Notes under the pieces: model-generated
Seen by the model: the letters and a program-made list of their open reading frames with translations, nothing else
Database searches by the model: none
Told to the model about the DNA's origin: nothing
In this document: positions 26,583 through 35,210 of the stretch, in pieces
Layout: each line of letters opens with the position of its first letter
Numbering within the stretch: the first letter of the stretch is position 1
Made by a program: the position numbers and the translations under genes
DNA from: Streptomyces sp. V4I2
GTDB taxonomy: Bacteria > Actinomycetota > Actinomycetes > Streptomycetales > Streptomycetaceae
Assembly: GCF_030817655.1 (NCBI RefSeq)
Contig: NZ_JAUSZM010000003.1
Span: 8,370,001-8,434,000, forward strand
Direction: 5' to 3'
Length of the DNA: 64,000 nt

Positions 26583-27529
26583 GGATTTTGTTGTGGCATG
26601 TGCACGGGTCGTGGACCACGGCGTTTGTGCAGGGCCCGCACACCTACCTGGTGCCCGTCACCCCCGGCCGCGGGCCGGACGGGCTGGGCCGGGCGCGGAC
26701 CTTCGACTGGCCCGACTCGGTGATCGAGGTGCCGCCGGAGCGGTTGCGGGACGCCGGTGTGGATGTGGTGGTGGTGCAGCGGCCGCATGAACTGGCGCTG
26801 GTGGAGCGATGGTTGGGGCGGCGGCCGCCGTTGGTGTATCTGGAGCACAACGCGCCGGATGGTCAGGTGCCCGACACCCGCCACCCGGCCGCCGACATCC
26901 CGGGCGTCACCCTGGTCCACGTCACGCACTTCAACCGGCTGATGTGGGATGCCGGTTCCACGCCTACGGCCGTGATCGAGCACGGCATCGTCGATCCGGG
27001 TTACCGGTGGACGGGGGAGATGGAGCGGGCGGCGGTGGTGGTCAACGAGCCGGTGCGGCGGGGCCGGACGGTCGGTACCGATCTGCTGCCGGGGTTCGCC
27101 GGCGTGGCCCCGCTGGATGTGTTCGGGATGGGCACCGAGGGCCTGGCCGGCCATCTCGGTCTGCCGCCTGACCGCTGCCGGTCTCATGAGCTGGTGCAGG
27201 CGGAGTTGCATGCGGCGGTGGCGCGGCGGCGGGTGTATGTGCATCCGGTGCGGTGGACGTCGTTGGGGTTGTCGTTGCTGGAGGCGATGCATCTGGGGAT
27301 GCCGGTGGTGGCGTTGGCGACGACGGAGGTGGTGGAGGCGGTGCCTGCGGGGGCGGGGGTGGTGTCCAACCGGGTTGAGGTGCTGCATGAGGCGGTGCGG
27401 GGTTTTCTGGCTGATCCGTTGGCTGCCCGTTCGGTGGGTGAGGGGGCGCGGGCGGCGGTGCTGGCCCGGTACGGGTTGTCGCGTTTCCTGGATGACTGGG
27501 AGCGGTTGTTGAAGGAGGTGGTGGCCTGA
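26579..27529 (+). CDS. Glycosyltransferase, GT4-like
   Basis: A 316-aa protein starting RILLWHVHGSWTTAFVQGPH. The C-terminal half carries the GT-B donor motif of GT4 enzymes: VYVHPVRWTSLGLSLLEAMH, then LGMPVVALATTEVVEAV and NRVEVLHEAVRGFL. Acceptor and donor are unknown. It is coupled to both neighbours by overlapping ATGA and TGATG junctions. Like its upstream neighbour it uses many GTG, TTG, CAT and GAT codons. Confidence 0.8.
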   Translation: MRILLWHVHGSWTTAFVQGPHTYLVPVTPGRGPDGLGRARTFDWPDSVIEVPPERLRDAGVDVVVVQRPHELALVERWLGRRPPLVYLEHNAPDGQVPDTRHPAADIPGVTLVHVTHFNRLMWDAGSTPTAVIEHGIVDPGYRWTGEMERAAVVVNEPVRRGRTVGTDLLPGFAGVAPLDVFGMGTEGLAGHLGLPPDRCRSHELVQAELHAAVARRRVYVHPVRWTSLGLSLLEAMHLGMPVVALATTEVVEAVPAGAGVVSNRVEVLHEAVRGFLADPLAARSVGEGARAAVLARYGLSRFLDDWERLLKEVVA

Positions 27530-28752
27530 TGAGGATTGCCATGGTGTCCGAGCATGCCAGTCCGCTGGCCGCGTTGGGTGGTGTCGATGCCGGTGGCCAG
27601 AACGTGTATGTGGCCCGCCTCTCGGAGGAGTTGGCCCGGCGTGGGCATGACGTGACGGTCTACACCCGCCGCGATGGCACGCGTCTGCCGGACCGGGTGG
27701 GGCTGCCCGGGGGTGCGGTGGTCGAGCATGTGCCGGCCGGGCCGCCCGAGGCCGTGCCCAAGGACGACCTGTTCCCGCACATGCCGGCGTTCGGCGCCTA
27801 CCTCGCGCGGGTCTGGGAACGTGAGCGGCCCGAGGTGGTGCATGCCCATTTCTGGATGTCCGGCATGGCCGCCCGGATCGGTGCCCGGCCCCGCGGTATT
27901 CCGGTGGTGCAGACGTTTCATGCTCTGGGCACGGTCAAGCGGCGTCATCAGGGCCACGAGGACACCAGTCCGGCCGAGCGGGTGGGTATCGAGCGGCAGA
28001 TCGGCCGGGGCTGCGACCGGGTCCTGGCGACCTGCACCGACGAGGTGCTCGAACTGGCCGACCTGGGTGTGTCACCGCGACGGGTGTCCGTGGTGCCCTG
28101 CGGAGTGGACGTCGGGCACTTCCGCCCCGGCGTCGACCCGGGCACCGCCCCCGCCCCCGTCCGGCGGCAGCGGCACCGGCTGCTGTCCTGTGGCCGGCTG
28201 GTCCGCCGTAAGGGCTACGACCAGGCGATCGAGGCCCTCACTCGGATCCCCGACACCGAACTCCTGATCGCGGGCGGGCCCGCGCCCGGCCTGCTGGACG
28301 CCGACCCCGAGGCGGAACGGCTCCAGCGGATCGCGCAGCGCGCCGGCGTGGCCGACCGGGTGCGGCTGCTCGGCGCGGTCGACCCGGCCGACATGCCCGC
28401 CCTGATGCGCAGTGCGGACCTCGTCCTGGGCACGCCGACGTACGAGCCGTTCGGCATCGTGCCGTTGGAGGCGATGGCGTGTGCCGTCCCCGTCGTGGCC
28501 ACCGACGTCGGCGGCCACCGGGACACCGTCTCCGACGGCGGCACCGGTCGGCTGGTGCCGCCCGGCGACCCCGGCGCGATCGCCGCCGCCGTACGCGACC
28601 TCCTCGCCGAGGACGGCACCCGCAGTCGGTACGGCACCGCCGGGCGTGCCCGGGTCCTCGCCCGCTACACCTGGCACCGGGTCGCCGACGGTGTCGAACA
28701 GGTCTACCGCCAGGTGGCGGTCGGACACGCCCGGCCGAAGGAGGTGGCCTGA
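27529..28752 (+). CDS. GT4-family glycosyltransferase
   Basis: A 407-aa GT-B enzyme. N-terminal GGVDAGGQNVYVARLSEELA resembles sucrose-synthase/MshA-like GT4 enzymes; VVHAHFWMSG follows; the donor site has LLSCGRLVRRKGYDQAIEAL and the E-x7-E motif in TYEPFGIVPLEAMACAVPVV. The first ~500 bp share the G/T-rich codon style of the two upstream genes, while the rest is C-rich, so the gene may be a recombinant mosaic. ATGA overlap with gmhA. Confidence 0.85.
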   Translation: MRIAMVSEHASPLAALGGVDAGGQNVYVARLSEELARRGHDVTVYTRRDGTRLPDRVGLPGGAVVEHVPAGPPEAVPKDDLFPHMPAFGAYLARVWERERPEVVHAHFWMSGMAARIGARPRGIPVVQTFHALGTVKRRHQGHEDTSPAERVGIERQIGRGCDRVLATCTDEVLELADLGVSPRRVSVVPCGVDVGHFRPGVDPGTAPAPVRRQRHRLLSCGRLVRRKGYDQAIEALTRIPDTELLIAGGPAPGLLDADPEAERLQRIAQRAGVADRVRLLGAVDPADMPALMRSADLVLGTPTYEPFGIVPLEAMACAVPVVATDVGGHRDTVSDGGTGRLVPPGDPGAIAAAVRDLLAEDGTRSRYGTAGRARVLARYTWHRVADGVEQVYRQVAVGHARPKEVA

Positions 28753-29333
28753 TGACCCTGCACCCGCCCGCCGTCGCACACTGCGACGAACTCCAGGACG
28801 CGCTGGGCGCGTTCCGCGCCTCGGCCGACATCATCGAGCGCTGGGGTGAGCGCCTGGCCGCAGTCCTCACCGGGGGCGGCAGGCTGCTGGCCGCGGGCAA
28901 CGGTGGCAGTGCGGCGCAGGCGCAGCACCTGACCGCCGAACTCGTGGGTCGCTACCGTGACGACCGGCCCGCCTTCTCCGCGATCGCGTTGCACGCCGAC
29001 ACCTCCAGCACGACCGCCATCGCCAACGACTACGGCGTCGACGAGGTGTTCGCCCGCCAGGTCCGCGCCCACGGCCGTCCCGGCGACGTCCTGATGCTGC
29101 TGTCCACCAGCGGCGCGAGCGCCAACCTGCTGTCCGCCGCCGACGCGGCACGCTCGGCGGGCCTGCGCGTGTGGGCCCTCACCGGACCCGCGCCCAACCC
29201 CCTCATGGCGGGCAGCGACGAATCCCTGTGCGTGAGCGCCGGTACCGCCGCGACCGTCCAGGAACTCCATCTGGTCGCCGTCCACATGGTCTGCGCGGCG
29301 TTCGACGCGGCGGTGGAACGGAGGGCGGCATGA
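28752..29333 (+). CDS. gmhA: Phosphoheptose isomerase (SIS domain)
   Basis: A 193-aa SIS protein. LLAAGNGGSAAQAQHLTAEL is the GmhA substrate loop, STSGASANLL the second phosphate loop, and QELHLVAVHMVC supplies the C-terminal acid/base residues. GmhA converts sedoheptulose 7-phosphate to D-glycero-D-manno-heptose 7-phosphate, the first step of activated heptose synthesis. Overlaps hldE by four bases. Confidence 0.88.
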   Translation: MTLHPPAVAHCDELQDALGAFRASADIIERWGERLAAVLTGGGRLLAAGNGGSAAQAQHLTAELVGRYRDDRPAFSAIALHADTSSTTAIANDYGVDEVFARQVRAHGRPGDVLMLLSTSGASANLLSAADAARSAGLRVWALTGPAPNPLMAGSDESLCVSAGTAATVQELHLVAVHMVCAAFDAAVERRAA

Positions 29334-30781
29334 CGGGCGGATGGGACGAGGGCGCGGCGGACGCGTCACGGGACGGTACGGCTCTTGCTCCGGGAGAGGG
29401 CGCGACGGGCGGCGTGCGCCGCCGGGCCCCGCTCCTGGTGGTCGGCGACGCGCTGCTCGACCGGGACCTCACCGGTCACGCCGAGCGGCTCGCACCCGAC
29501 GCGCCCGTTCCGGTCGTCGCCGACTGCGGGCAGCGCGTACGGCCGGGCGGCGCCGCCCTCGCGGCCTACCTCGCCGCCCGCGACGGCCATGACGTCACCC
29601 TCGTCACCGGGCTCGGCGACGACCCCGCCAGTCGGGAGCTGCGGCGACTGCTCGGACCGTGGCTGACACTGATCCCGCTCCCGCTGACCGGCCCGCTGTC
29701 CGAGAAGACCCGTGTCCTCGCGCAGGGCAGTCCCGTGGTCCGCCTGGACCGGGGCGACGGCCAGGTGCGGGAGGCCACCGAGGAGGCGCGTCGGGCGATC
29801 CGCCGGGCACCGTCCGTTCTGGTCTCCGACTACGGCCGCGGTGCCGCCGACTGTCTGCGCGACGTCCTGGCCGAACGCCCGCCCCTGGTCTGGGATCCGC
29901 ACCCGTGCGGCGGACCGCCGGTGCCGGGCACCCGGCTGGTCTCGCCGTCGGAGAAGGAGGCGTACGCGCTGTCCGGGGAGCGGGGCGCGACGGACGGCGA
30001 CCTGCGTGGTGCCGCCCGTGGCGCCGCCGCACTCGTCCGGCACTGGCGGGTCGCCGCCGTCGCGGTGACCCTGGGCGCGCGCGGTGCCCTGCTGTCGTAC
30101 GGGGAGCACCCGCTGCTCGTCCCGGTGCCCACCGTGCACGTCGGCGACCCGTGCGGCGCGGGCGACCGGTTCGCGGCGACGGCGGCCGGGCTGCTCGCGG
30201 ACGGCGCGCTCGTCGGCGAGGCGGTCGAGGGCGCGGTGGCCGCCGCGAGCGACTTCGTCGGCGCGGGCGGTGCGGCCGCCCTCGCGTGCGAGGAGGCGGA
30301 CGCTCCGGCCACCGACGGCGACCCGGGCGATCCGTTCGCCCTGGCCGCCCGTGTCCGCGCGGCGCACGGCACCGTCGTCGCCGCGGGCGGCTGCTTCGAC
30401 CTGCTGCACGCCGGGCACGTCGGACTGCTCCAGGCCGCCCGGCGCCTCGGCGACTGCCTGGTCGTCTGCGTCAACTCGGACGCGTCGGTGCGGCGGCGCA
30501 AGGGCGAGGGCCGCCCGGTCACCCCGCTCGCCGACCGCGTCCGCGTGCTCAGCGCCCTCGCCTGCGTCGACGCCGTCGCCGTGTTCGACGAGGACACGCC
30601 CGAACGTCTCCTCGGCGAACTCCGCCCGCAGGTCTGGGTCAAGGGCGGCGACTACGCCGGCGCCGACCTGCCCGAAGCCACGCTGCTGGAGGAGTGGGGC
30701 GGCCAGGCGGTCCTGCTGCCCTACCTCGACGGCCGCTCCTCGACGATCCTGATGGCCCGAGCGGCGGGCGTGCCCCGATGA
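29330..30781 (+). CDS. hldE: Bifunctional heptose-7-phosphate kinase / heptose-1-phosphate adenylyltransferase
   Basis: A 483-aa two-domain enzyme. Residues ~35-320 are a PfkB/ribokinase domain (VVGDALLDRDLTGHAERLAP; GDPCGAGDRFAATAAGLL with the catalytic Asp). Residues ~340-483 are a cytidylyltransferase-fold domain (AAGGCFDLLHAGHVGLLQAA with HAGH; LDGRSSTILMARA at the end). It phosphorylates heptose 7-phosphate at C1 and later adenylylates heptose 1-phosphate. The C7 phosphatase GmhB needed between the two steps is not encoded in the cluster. Confidence 0.9.
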   Translation: MTGGWDEGAADASRDGTALAPGEGATGGVRRRAPLLVVGDALLDRDLTGHAERLAPDAPVPVVADCGQRVRPGGAALAAYLAARDGHDVTLVTGLGDDPASRELRRLLGPWLTLIPLPLTGPLSEKTRVLAQGSPVVRLDRGDGQVREATEEARRAIRRAPSVLVSDYGRGAADCLRDVLAERPPLVWDPHPCGGPPVPGTRLVSPSEKEAYALSGERGATDGDLRGAARGAAALVRHWRVAAVAVTLGARGALLSYGEHPLLVPVPTVHVGDPCGAGDRFAATAAGLLADGALVGEAVEGAVAAASDFVGAGGAAALACEEADAPATDGDPGDPFALAARVRAAHGTVVAAGGCFDLLHAGHVGLLQAARRLGDCLVVCVNSDASVRRRKGEGRPVTPLADRVRVLSALACVDAVAVFDEDTPERLLGELRPQVWVKGGDYAGADLPEATLLEEWGGQAVLLPYLDGRSSTILMARAAGVPR

Positions 30782-30833
30782 CGGCCGGCCGGCGGCCGGC
30801 GAGGTGTGCCTCCCCTGCCACCGGAGGTGCCCC

Positions 30834-31808
30834 ATGACCCCCCAGCGCACCCGACGCCGCCCCCGCCTCCTCGTCCTGCGCGCCCTCGGCCTCGGTGACC
30901 TCCTCGCCGGTGTGCCCGCGCTCCGCGCCCTGCGCCGCGCCCATCCCGGGCATGAACTCGTGCTGGCCGCGCCCGCCGAGCTCGGACCGGTCGTGGCGGC
31001 CACGGGCGCGGTCGACCGGCTGCTGCCCGCGTCGGCACCCGGACGGGCCGTCCCCCACCGCATCGACTGGACCGGCCCGCCCCCCGACATCGCGGTCGAC
31101 CTGCACGGCAACGGCCCGCCCAGTCACCGTCTGCTGATGCGGCTGCGCCCGCTGGAGCTGCTGGCCTTCGCGCACCCCGAGACCCCCGAGGTCGACGGCC
31201 CGCAGTGGTTCCCGGAGGAACACGAACGGGCCCGCTGGTGCCGGCTCCTGCGGTCGTACGGCATCGACGCCGACCCGGCCGACCTGCGGCTGCCGCGTCC
31301 GCCCGGACCGTCCCCGGCCCCCGGCGCCGTCGTCCTGCACCCCGGGGCGGGCGCACCCTCGCGTTGCTGGCCGACGGAGGACTACGCCACGGTCGCCGAG
31401 GCGCTGCGTGAGCGCGGGCAGCGGGTCGTGGTGACCGGGGGAGCGGACGAGGGCGATCTGGTGGCCGACCTCGCCAAGCGCGCCGACCTGCCCGACACGG
31501 ACGTCTTCGGCGGCGGCCTCCCCTTCGACCGGCTCTCCGCGCTGGTCGCCGATGCCCGCGCCGTGGTCAGCGGCGACACCGGCATCGCGCATCTCGCGGT
31601 CGCCCACGGCACCCCCTCCGTCACCCTCTTCGGCCCGGTCCCGCCGAGCCGTTGGGGCCCGCCCGCGCACCCGCGTCACCAGGTCCTGTGGCATCCGGGC
31701 CCGGACGGCGACCCGCACGGGCGCCGCACCGACCCGGCCCTGCTGCGCATCCGCCCCGACGACGTACTGGCCGCCCTGCGCGAACTGCGAGGCATCCCTC
31801 CACCATGA
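30834..31808 (+). CDS. GT9-family glycosyltransferase (second heptosyltransferase-like)
   Basis: A 324-aa protein. LLVLRALGLGDLLAGVPALR is the GT9 N-terminal motif; the donor site has VVLHPGAGAPSRCWPTEDYA, AVVSGDTGIAHLAVAHGTPS and LFGPVPPSRWGPP. It likely adds an ADP-activated heptose. ATG 30834 follows CCGGAGGTG. It overlaps the next gene by four bases. Confidence 0.87.
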   Translation: MTPQRTRRRPRLLVLRALGLGDLLAGVPALRALRRAHPGHELVLAAPAELGPVVAATGAVDRLLPASAPGRAVPHRIDWTGPPPDIAVDLHGNGPPSHRLLMRLRPLELLAFAHPETPEVDGPQWFPEEHERARWCRLLRSYGIDADPADLRLPRPPGPSPAPGAVVLHPGAGAPSRCWPTEDYATVAEALRERGQRVVVTGGADEGDLVADLAKRADLPDTDVFGGGLPFDRLSALVADARAVVSGDTGIAHLAVAHGTPSVTLFGPVPPSRWGPPAHPRHQVLWHPGPDGDPHGRRTDPALLRIRPDDVLAALRELRGIPPP

Positions 31809-32680
31809 CTCAGGCACCCGTCGGCATCGTCATCGCCACCCGAAATCGCTCCGGCAGCCTCGCCGAGACCCTCAGTCGACTCTGCGCCCTCCCCGAACGC
31901 CCCCCTGTCCTCGTGGTGGACAACGCCTCCACCGACGACACCCGCACCATGGTTGCCCGCGACTTCCCGCAGGTCCGCGTGCTGGCCCTGCCGTTCAACC
32001 GCGGCGCCCTCGCCCGCAACCACGGGGTGCGCGCCCTCGACACCCCGTACGTGGCGTTCAGCGACGACGACTCCTGGTGGGCGCCGGGCGCGCTGGACCG
32101 GGCGGCCCGCCTGTTCGACGCGTACCCGAGGCTCGGGCTGCTCGCCGCCCGTACCCTCGTCGGCCCCGACGGGGCCCCCGACCCGCTCAACGACGTGCTC
32201 GCCGACTCCCCGCTCGGCACTGCCACCGACCTCCCCGGCCCCCAGGTCCTGGGCTTCCTCGGCTGCGCCGCCGTCGCCCGGCGAAGCGCCTACCTGGAGG
32301 CGGGCGGCTACCACCAACTGCTGTTCTTGGGCGGCGAGGAGACCCTCCTCGCTTATGACCTCGCCGCCCGCGGCTGGGGCGTCACCCACTGCCCGGACCT
32401 GATCGCCCACCACCACCCGGATCCGGCCCCCCGCACCCACCGCCGGGCCGTCATGCGCCGCAACGCGCTCCTCACCGCCTGGCTGCGCCGCCCCCTGCCG
32501 TACGCGCTGGCCCGCACCCGGGACCTGGCCGCCGCCGCCCGCCATGACGGCCAGGCTCTGCGCGCCCTGCGCGAGGCGCTCGTCCGCCTGCCCACCGCAC
32601 TGCACGCCCGCAAGGCCCTGCCGCCGGACGTCGAGCGCGCCGCCCGCCTGCTGGACCGCGCCCCAGGAGTCCCCGCATGA
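31805..32680 (+). CDS. GT2-family glycosyltransferase
   Basis: A 291-aa GT-A enzyme: GIVIATRNRSGSLAETLSRL, VVDNASTDDTRTMVARDFPQ, and the metal-binding segment FSDDDSWWAPGALDRAARLF. The C-terminal GGEETLLAYDLAARGW supplies the acceptor-side acid. No membrane segment, so it acts in the cytosol. It is a close paralogue of the next gene and overlaps it by four bases. Confidence 0.87.
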   Translation: MTQAPVGIVIATRNRSGSLAETLSRLCALPERPPVLVVDNASTDDTRTMVARDFPQVRVLALPFNRGALARNHGVRALDTPYVAFSDDDSWWAPGALDRAARLFDAYPRLGLLAARTLVGPDGAPDPLNDVLADSPLGTATDLPGPQVLGFLGCAAVARRSAYLEAGGYHQLLFLGGEETLLAYDLAARGWGVTHCPDLIAHHHPDPAPRTHRRAVMRRNALLTAWLRRPLPYALARTRDLAAAARHDGQALRALREALVRLPTALHARKALPPDVERAARLLDRAPGVPA

Positions 32681-33573
32681 CCGACCCCCGCACCACCGTC
32701 GTGGTCATCACCCACAACCGGCGCCCCGAACTCCTGCGCACCCTCGACCGGCTCGCCCGGCTGCCCGAGCGGCCCGCCGTGATCGTCACCGACAACGCCT
32801 CCACGGACGGCACCGCCCCCGCCGTCGCCCGGCACCACCCGGACGTACGGCTGCTGCGCCCCGGCCGCAACCTGGGCGCCGTCGGCCGCAACCTGGCCGT
32901 GCGCCAGGTCCGTACGCCGTACGTGGCCTTCTGCGACGACGACTCCTGGTGGGCGCCCGGGGCGCTGTCCGGCGCCGCCGACCTCCTCGACCGGCACCCG
33001 GCGCTCGCCTCCGTCACGGCCCGTATCGTCGTCGAACCCGACGGCACCGACGACCCGATCACCGAGGAACTGCGCAACTCACCCGTGCCCGGCCCCGAGT
33101 GGCTGCCCGGCCCGGCGCTGGGCTCCTTCCTGGCCGCGGCCACCGTGCTGCGCGCCGACGCCTTCCGGGCCGCGGGCGGCTTCCATCCGCGGCTGTGGCT
33201 GGGCGGCGAGGAGGAACTGCTCGCCGCGGATCTGGCGGCGGACGGCTGGTGGCTGACGTACGCGGAGGACCTGACGGTCCATCACCAGCCCTCGGTGGCA
33301 AGGGATTCCACGCTCCGGCGGACGCACGGCATCCGCAACACGCTGTGGTTCACCTGGCTGCGCCGCCCGGTCGGGCCCGCACTGCGCCGTACCGTCCACC
33401 TGGCCCGCACGGTCCCCCGCGACCGGGCGTCCCTGCGCGCCTTCGCCGAGGCGACGGCCGCACTCCCGTGGGTGCTGCGCGAGCGCCGGGTGCTGCCGGC
33501 GGCGGTCGAGTCACGGCTGCGCATGCTGGAGCACGCCCAGCGGAACTCGACCGCCCGCAGCTACACGGGCTGA
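32677..33573 (+). CDS. GT2-family glycosyltransferase (paralogue)
   Basis: A 298-aa protein with TVVVITHNRRPELLRTLDRL, VTDNASTDGTAPAVARHHPD, FCDDDSWWAPGALSGAADLL and LGGEEELLAADLAADGWWLT. Conserved segments match the preceding gene nearly block for block, so the pair arose by duplication. Last gene of the glycan operon; a hairpin follows. Confidence 0.87.
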   Translation: MTDPRTTVVVITHNRRPELLRTLDRLARLPERPAVIVTDNASTDGTAPAVARHHPDVRLLRPGRNLGAVGRNLAVRQVRTPYVAFCDDDSWWAPGALSGAADLLDRHPALASVTARIVVEPDGTDDPITEELRNSPVPGPEWLPGPALGSFLAAATVLRADAFRAAGGFHPRLWLGGEEELLAADLAADGWWLTYAEDLTVHHQPSVARDSTLRRTHGIRNTLWFTWLRRPVGPALRRTVHLARTVPRDRASLRAFAEATAALPWVLRERRVLPAAVESRLRMLEHAQRNSTARSYTG

Positions 33574-33595
33574 ACCGGAGCCGGAGACACGGCTG

Positions 33596-33626
33596 GACCC
33601 GGCCGCCCTGATCGGCCGGCCGGGTC
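33596..33626. terminator. Bidirectional terminator after the glycan operon
   Basis: GACCCGGCCG (33596-33605) pairs with CGGCCGGGTC (33617-33626) across an 11-nt loop, between the convergent GT2 gene and the small minus-strand gene. Confidence 0.65.
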
Positions 33627-33639
33627 ACTCGCTCTTCGG

Positions 33640-33837
33640 TCACTCGTTCTCCGGGCGCTCGCCCTTCGGGCCCCGTCCGCGTTCGGTGCGCGGGCCCCGG
33701 CTCTGCCACTCCGGATCCTGCTGCAGGGCCTCGTTGGCGGCCGCGTTGGCATCCTGGTCGGAGACACCCGACCGTTCCGCCTCCTTGCGCAGCCGCGCCC
33801 GCCGGGTGTCGTACTTCTTGCCTCCTGGCTCGGGCAT
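33640..33837 (-). CDS. Small charged conserved-type protein
   Basis: A 65-aa hydrophilic protein (MPEPGGKKYDTRRARLRKEA followed by ERSGVSDQDANAAANEALQQ) with a probably disordered basic/acidic tail. It resembles short plasmid/phosphoprotein-like ORFs seen in Streptomyces; function unknown. ATG 33837 has a perfect AGGAGG eight bases upstream; an upstream GTG would overlap the SD. Confidence 0.6.
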   Translation of the reverse strand: MPEPGGKKYDTRRARLRKEAERSGVSDQDANAAANEALQQDPEWQSRGPRTERGRGPKGERPENE

Positions 33838-33888
33838 GACGATCACCTCCTGGCGGCCGGGGCCCCGTGGCCCCCGGCCACAAACGCC

Positions 33889-34197
33889 TCAGCCATCGGT
33901 CCACCGGCACAGCAGGCGGAACACCGAGTACAGCGTGGGGGGCCATACGGCGGCGAAGGCCCAGATCACGCCGGGGTCGGAGGTGCGGATGCCGGTCACC
34001 ATGAGCCCGGTCGACACGCCGACCAGGAGTGCGACGATCAAGGTGGGCGGCCGCCAGTGCGCCAGCCGGGACAGGACGGACGGCCGGCGCGGCCGCAGTG
34101 TGCGCATGCGGCGCTCGAGGCGGCGGTCGCGGCGTAGCGCGCGTTCCATCTCGTCGAGGATGCGCTGCTCGTGGTCGGGGAGTCGGCTAGTGGTCAC
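33889..34197 (-). CDS. DUF3040 membrane protein
   Basis: About 102 aa. RLPDHEQRILDEMERALRRD is the DUF3040 signature. A basic linker and two membrane segments follow (TLIVALLVGVSTGLMVTGI; VIWAFAAVWPPTLYSVFRLL). GTG 34197 has GAGGAG in place; the earlier GTG 34203 overlaps that SD. Confidence 0.8.
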   Translation of the reverse strand: MTTSRLPDHEQRILDEMERALRRDRRLERRMRTLRPRRPSVLSRLAHWRPPTLIVALLVGVSTGLMVTGIRTSDPGVIWAFAAVWPPTLYSVFRLLCRWTDG

Positions 34198-34252
34198 GGT
34201 CACTCCTCGTGGGGCCGGAAGTCCCTCTCCGGGTCCCCGGCCGTTGCGCGGA

Positions 34253-35146
34253 CTAACCGGTGAGACGCCGCTCCAGGGCGTCCGGCAGGGCGTCCGCGCC
34301 GTCGGGTTCCGCGCCCGCCAGGAAGTCGGCGCGGATCCGCCGGGCGGCCTCCCGGCCGGTGCTCAGACACCACTGCCACCAGTGGTCGAGCAGGTCGGCG
34401 TCGAGGTGGTCGGCGGCCACCGGCGCGGGCCAGCCGCAGGCACGGGCCTGCGCGGTCACCTTCGCGCCGCCCGTGACCGGGTCGACGGCCAGGGCGGGGA
34501 TGCCGGCCCGCAGCGCCAGCACCAGCCCGTGCAGCCGGTCCGTGACGACGAGGTCCAGCCGGCCGAGCACGGACTCCAGCTGCGCCGGCGTGGCGCTCAG
34601 CCGCCAGTCGTGCGCGTCGAGCCGGGTCTCCAGTTCCAGCCGGGCGCAGTCCCGGCCCGCCGGCCAGCGGGTCACCTCGTCGGCGACCTGCCCGTGCCGC
34701 CGCCGGGGCCCGTACTCGTGCTGCGTGAGGATCACCCCGGCCACCGGCGGGACCGAGGCCGCGGAGGCGCGGGTCGACAGGTCCCGCACCGGCTCCGCGC
34801 CCGGGGCGTCCCGCGCCAGCACGCGATGGAAGCCGGTGGTGGCGGGCGCGCCGGGGTCGACGACGGACGTCCCGACGGCGATCCGCACACAGTGCGCGAA
34901 CCGCCGGTGCAAGTCCTCGACCTGCGGCCCGTGCAGGGGCCCGCACACGAACACCAGGTGGGAGTACTCCTCGGGCCGGACCCCGGCAAGGTGCAGGGCC
35001 CCGGGCCGGAATCCCGGGCTCCACACGACGTCGTACGGGATCTCCGCCTGTCCCAGCACATCCTCGACGCGCCGCAGCGCGAGCACGTCTCCGGCGGTCG
35101 CCTCCCCGTCCCGGAAGCTGAACCACCCGGTCAGCAGGATCCTCAT
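34253..35146 (-). CDS. Polysaccharide pyruvyl transferase family protein
   Basis: About 297 aa. MRILLTGWFSFRDGEATAGD and the HLVFVCGPLHG / VTDRLHGLVLALRAGIPALA blocks match the WcaK/CsaB pyruvyl-transferase family, GT-B-like enzymes that put ketal pyruvate on sugars. Its place near the heptose glycan cluster, although on the other strand, suggests modification of the same polymer. ATG 35146 is chosen over the longer 35200 frame. Confidence 0.75.
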   Translation of the reverse strand: MRILLTGWFSFRDGEATAGDVLALRRVEDVLGQAEIPYDVVWSPGFRPGALHLAGVRPEEYSHLVFVCGPLHGPQVEDLHRRFAHCVRIAVGTSVVDPGAPATTGFHRVLARDAPGAEPVRDLSTRASAASVPPVAGVILTQHEYGPRRRHGQVADEVTRWPAGRDCARLELETRLDAHDWRLSATPAQLESVLGRLDLVVTDRLHGLVLALRAGIPALAVDPVTGGAKVTAQARACGWPAPVAADHLDADLLDHWWQWCLSTGREAARRIRADFLAGAEPDGADALPDALERRLTG

Positions 35147-35210
35147 GTGCCACCGGGTGCCCCGGGGGCGGGCCGGGGACACCGGCCCGCGCCCACTCAC
35201 CGGGTGTGAC

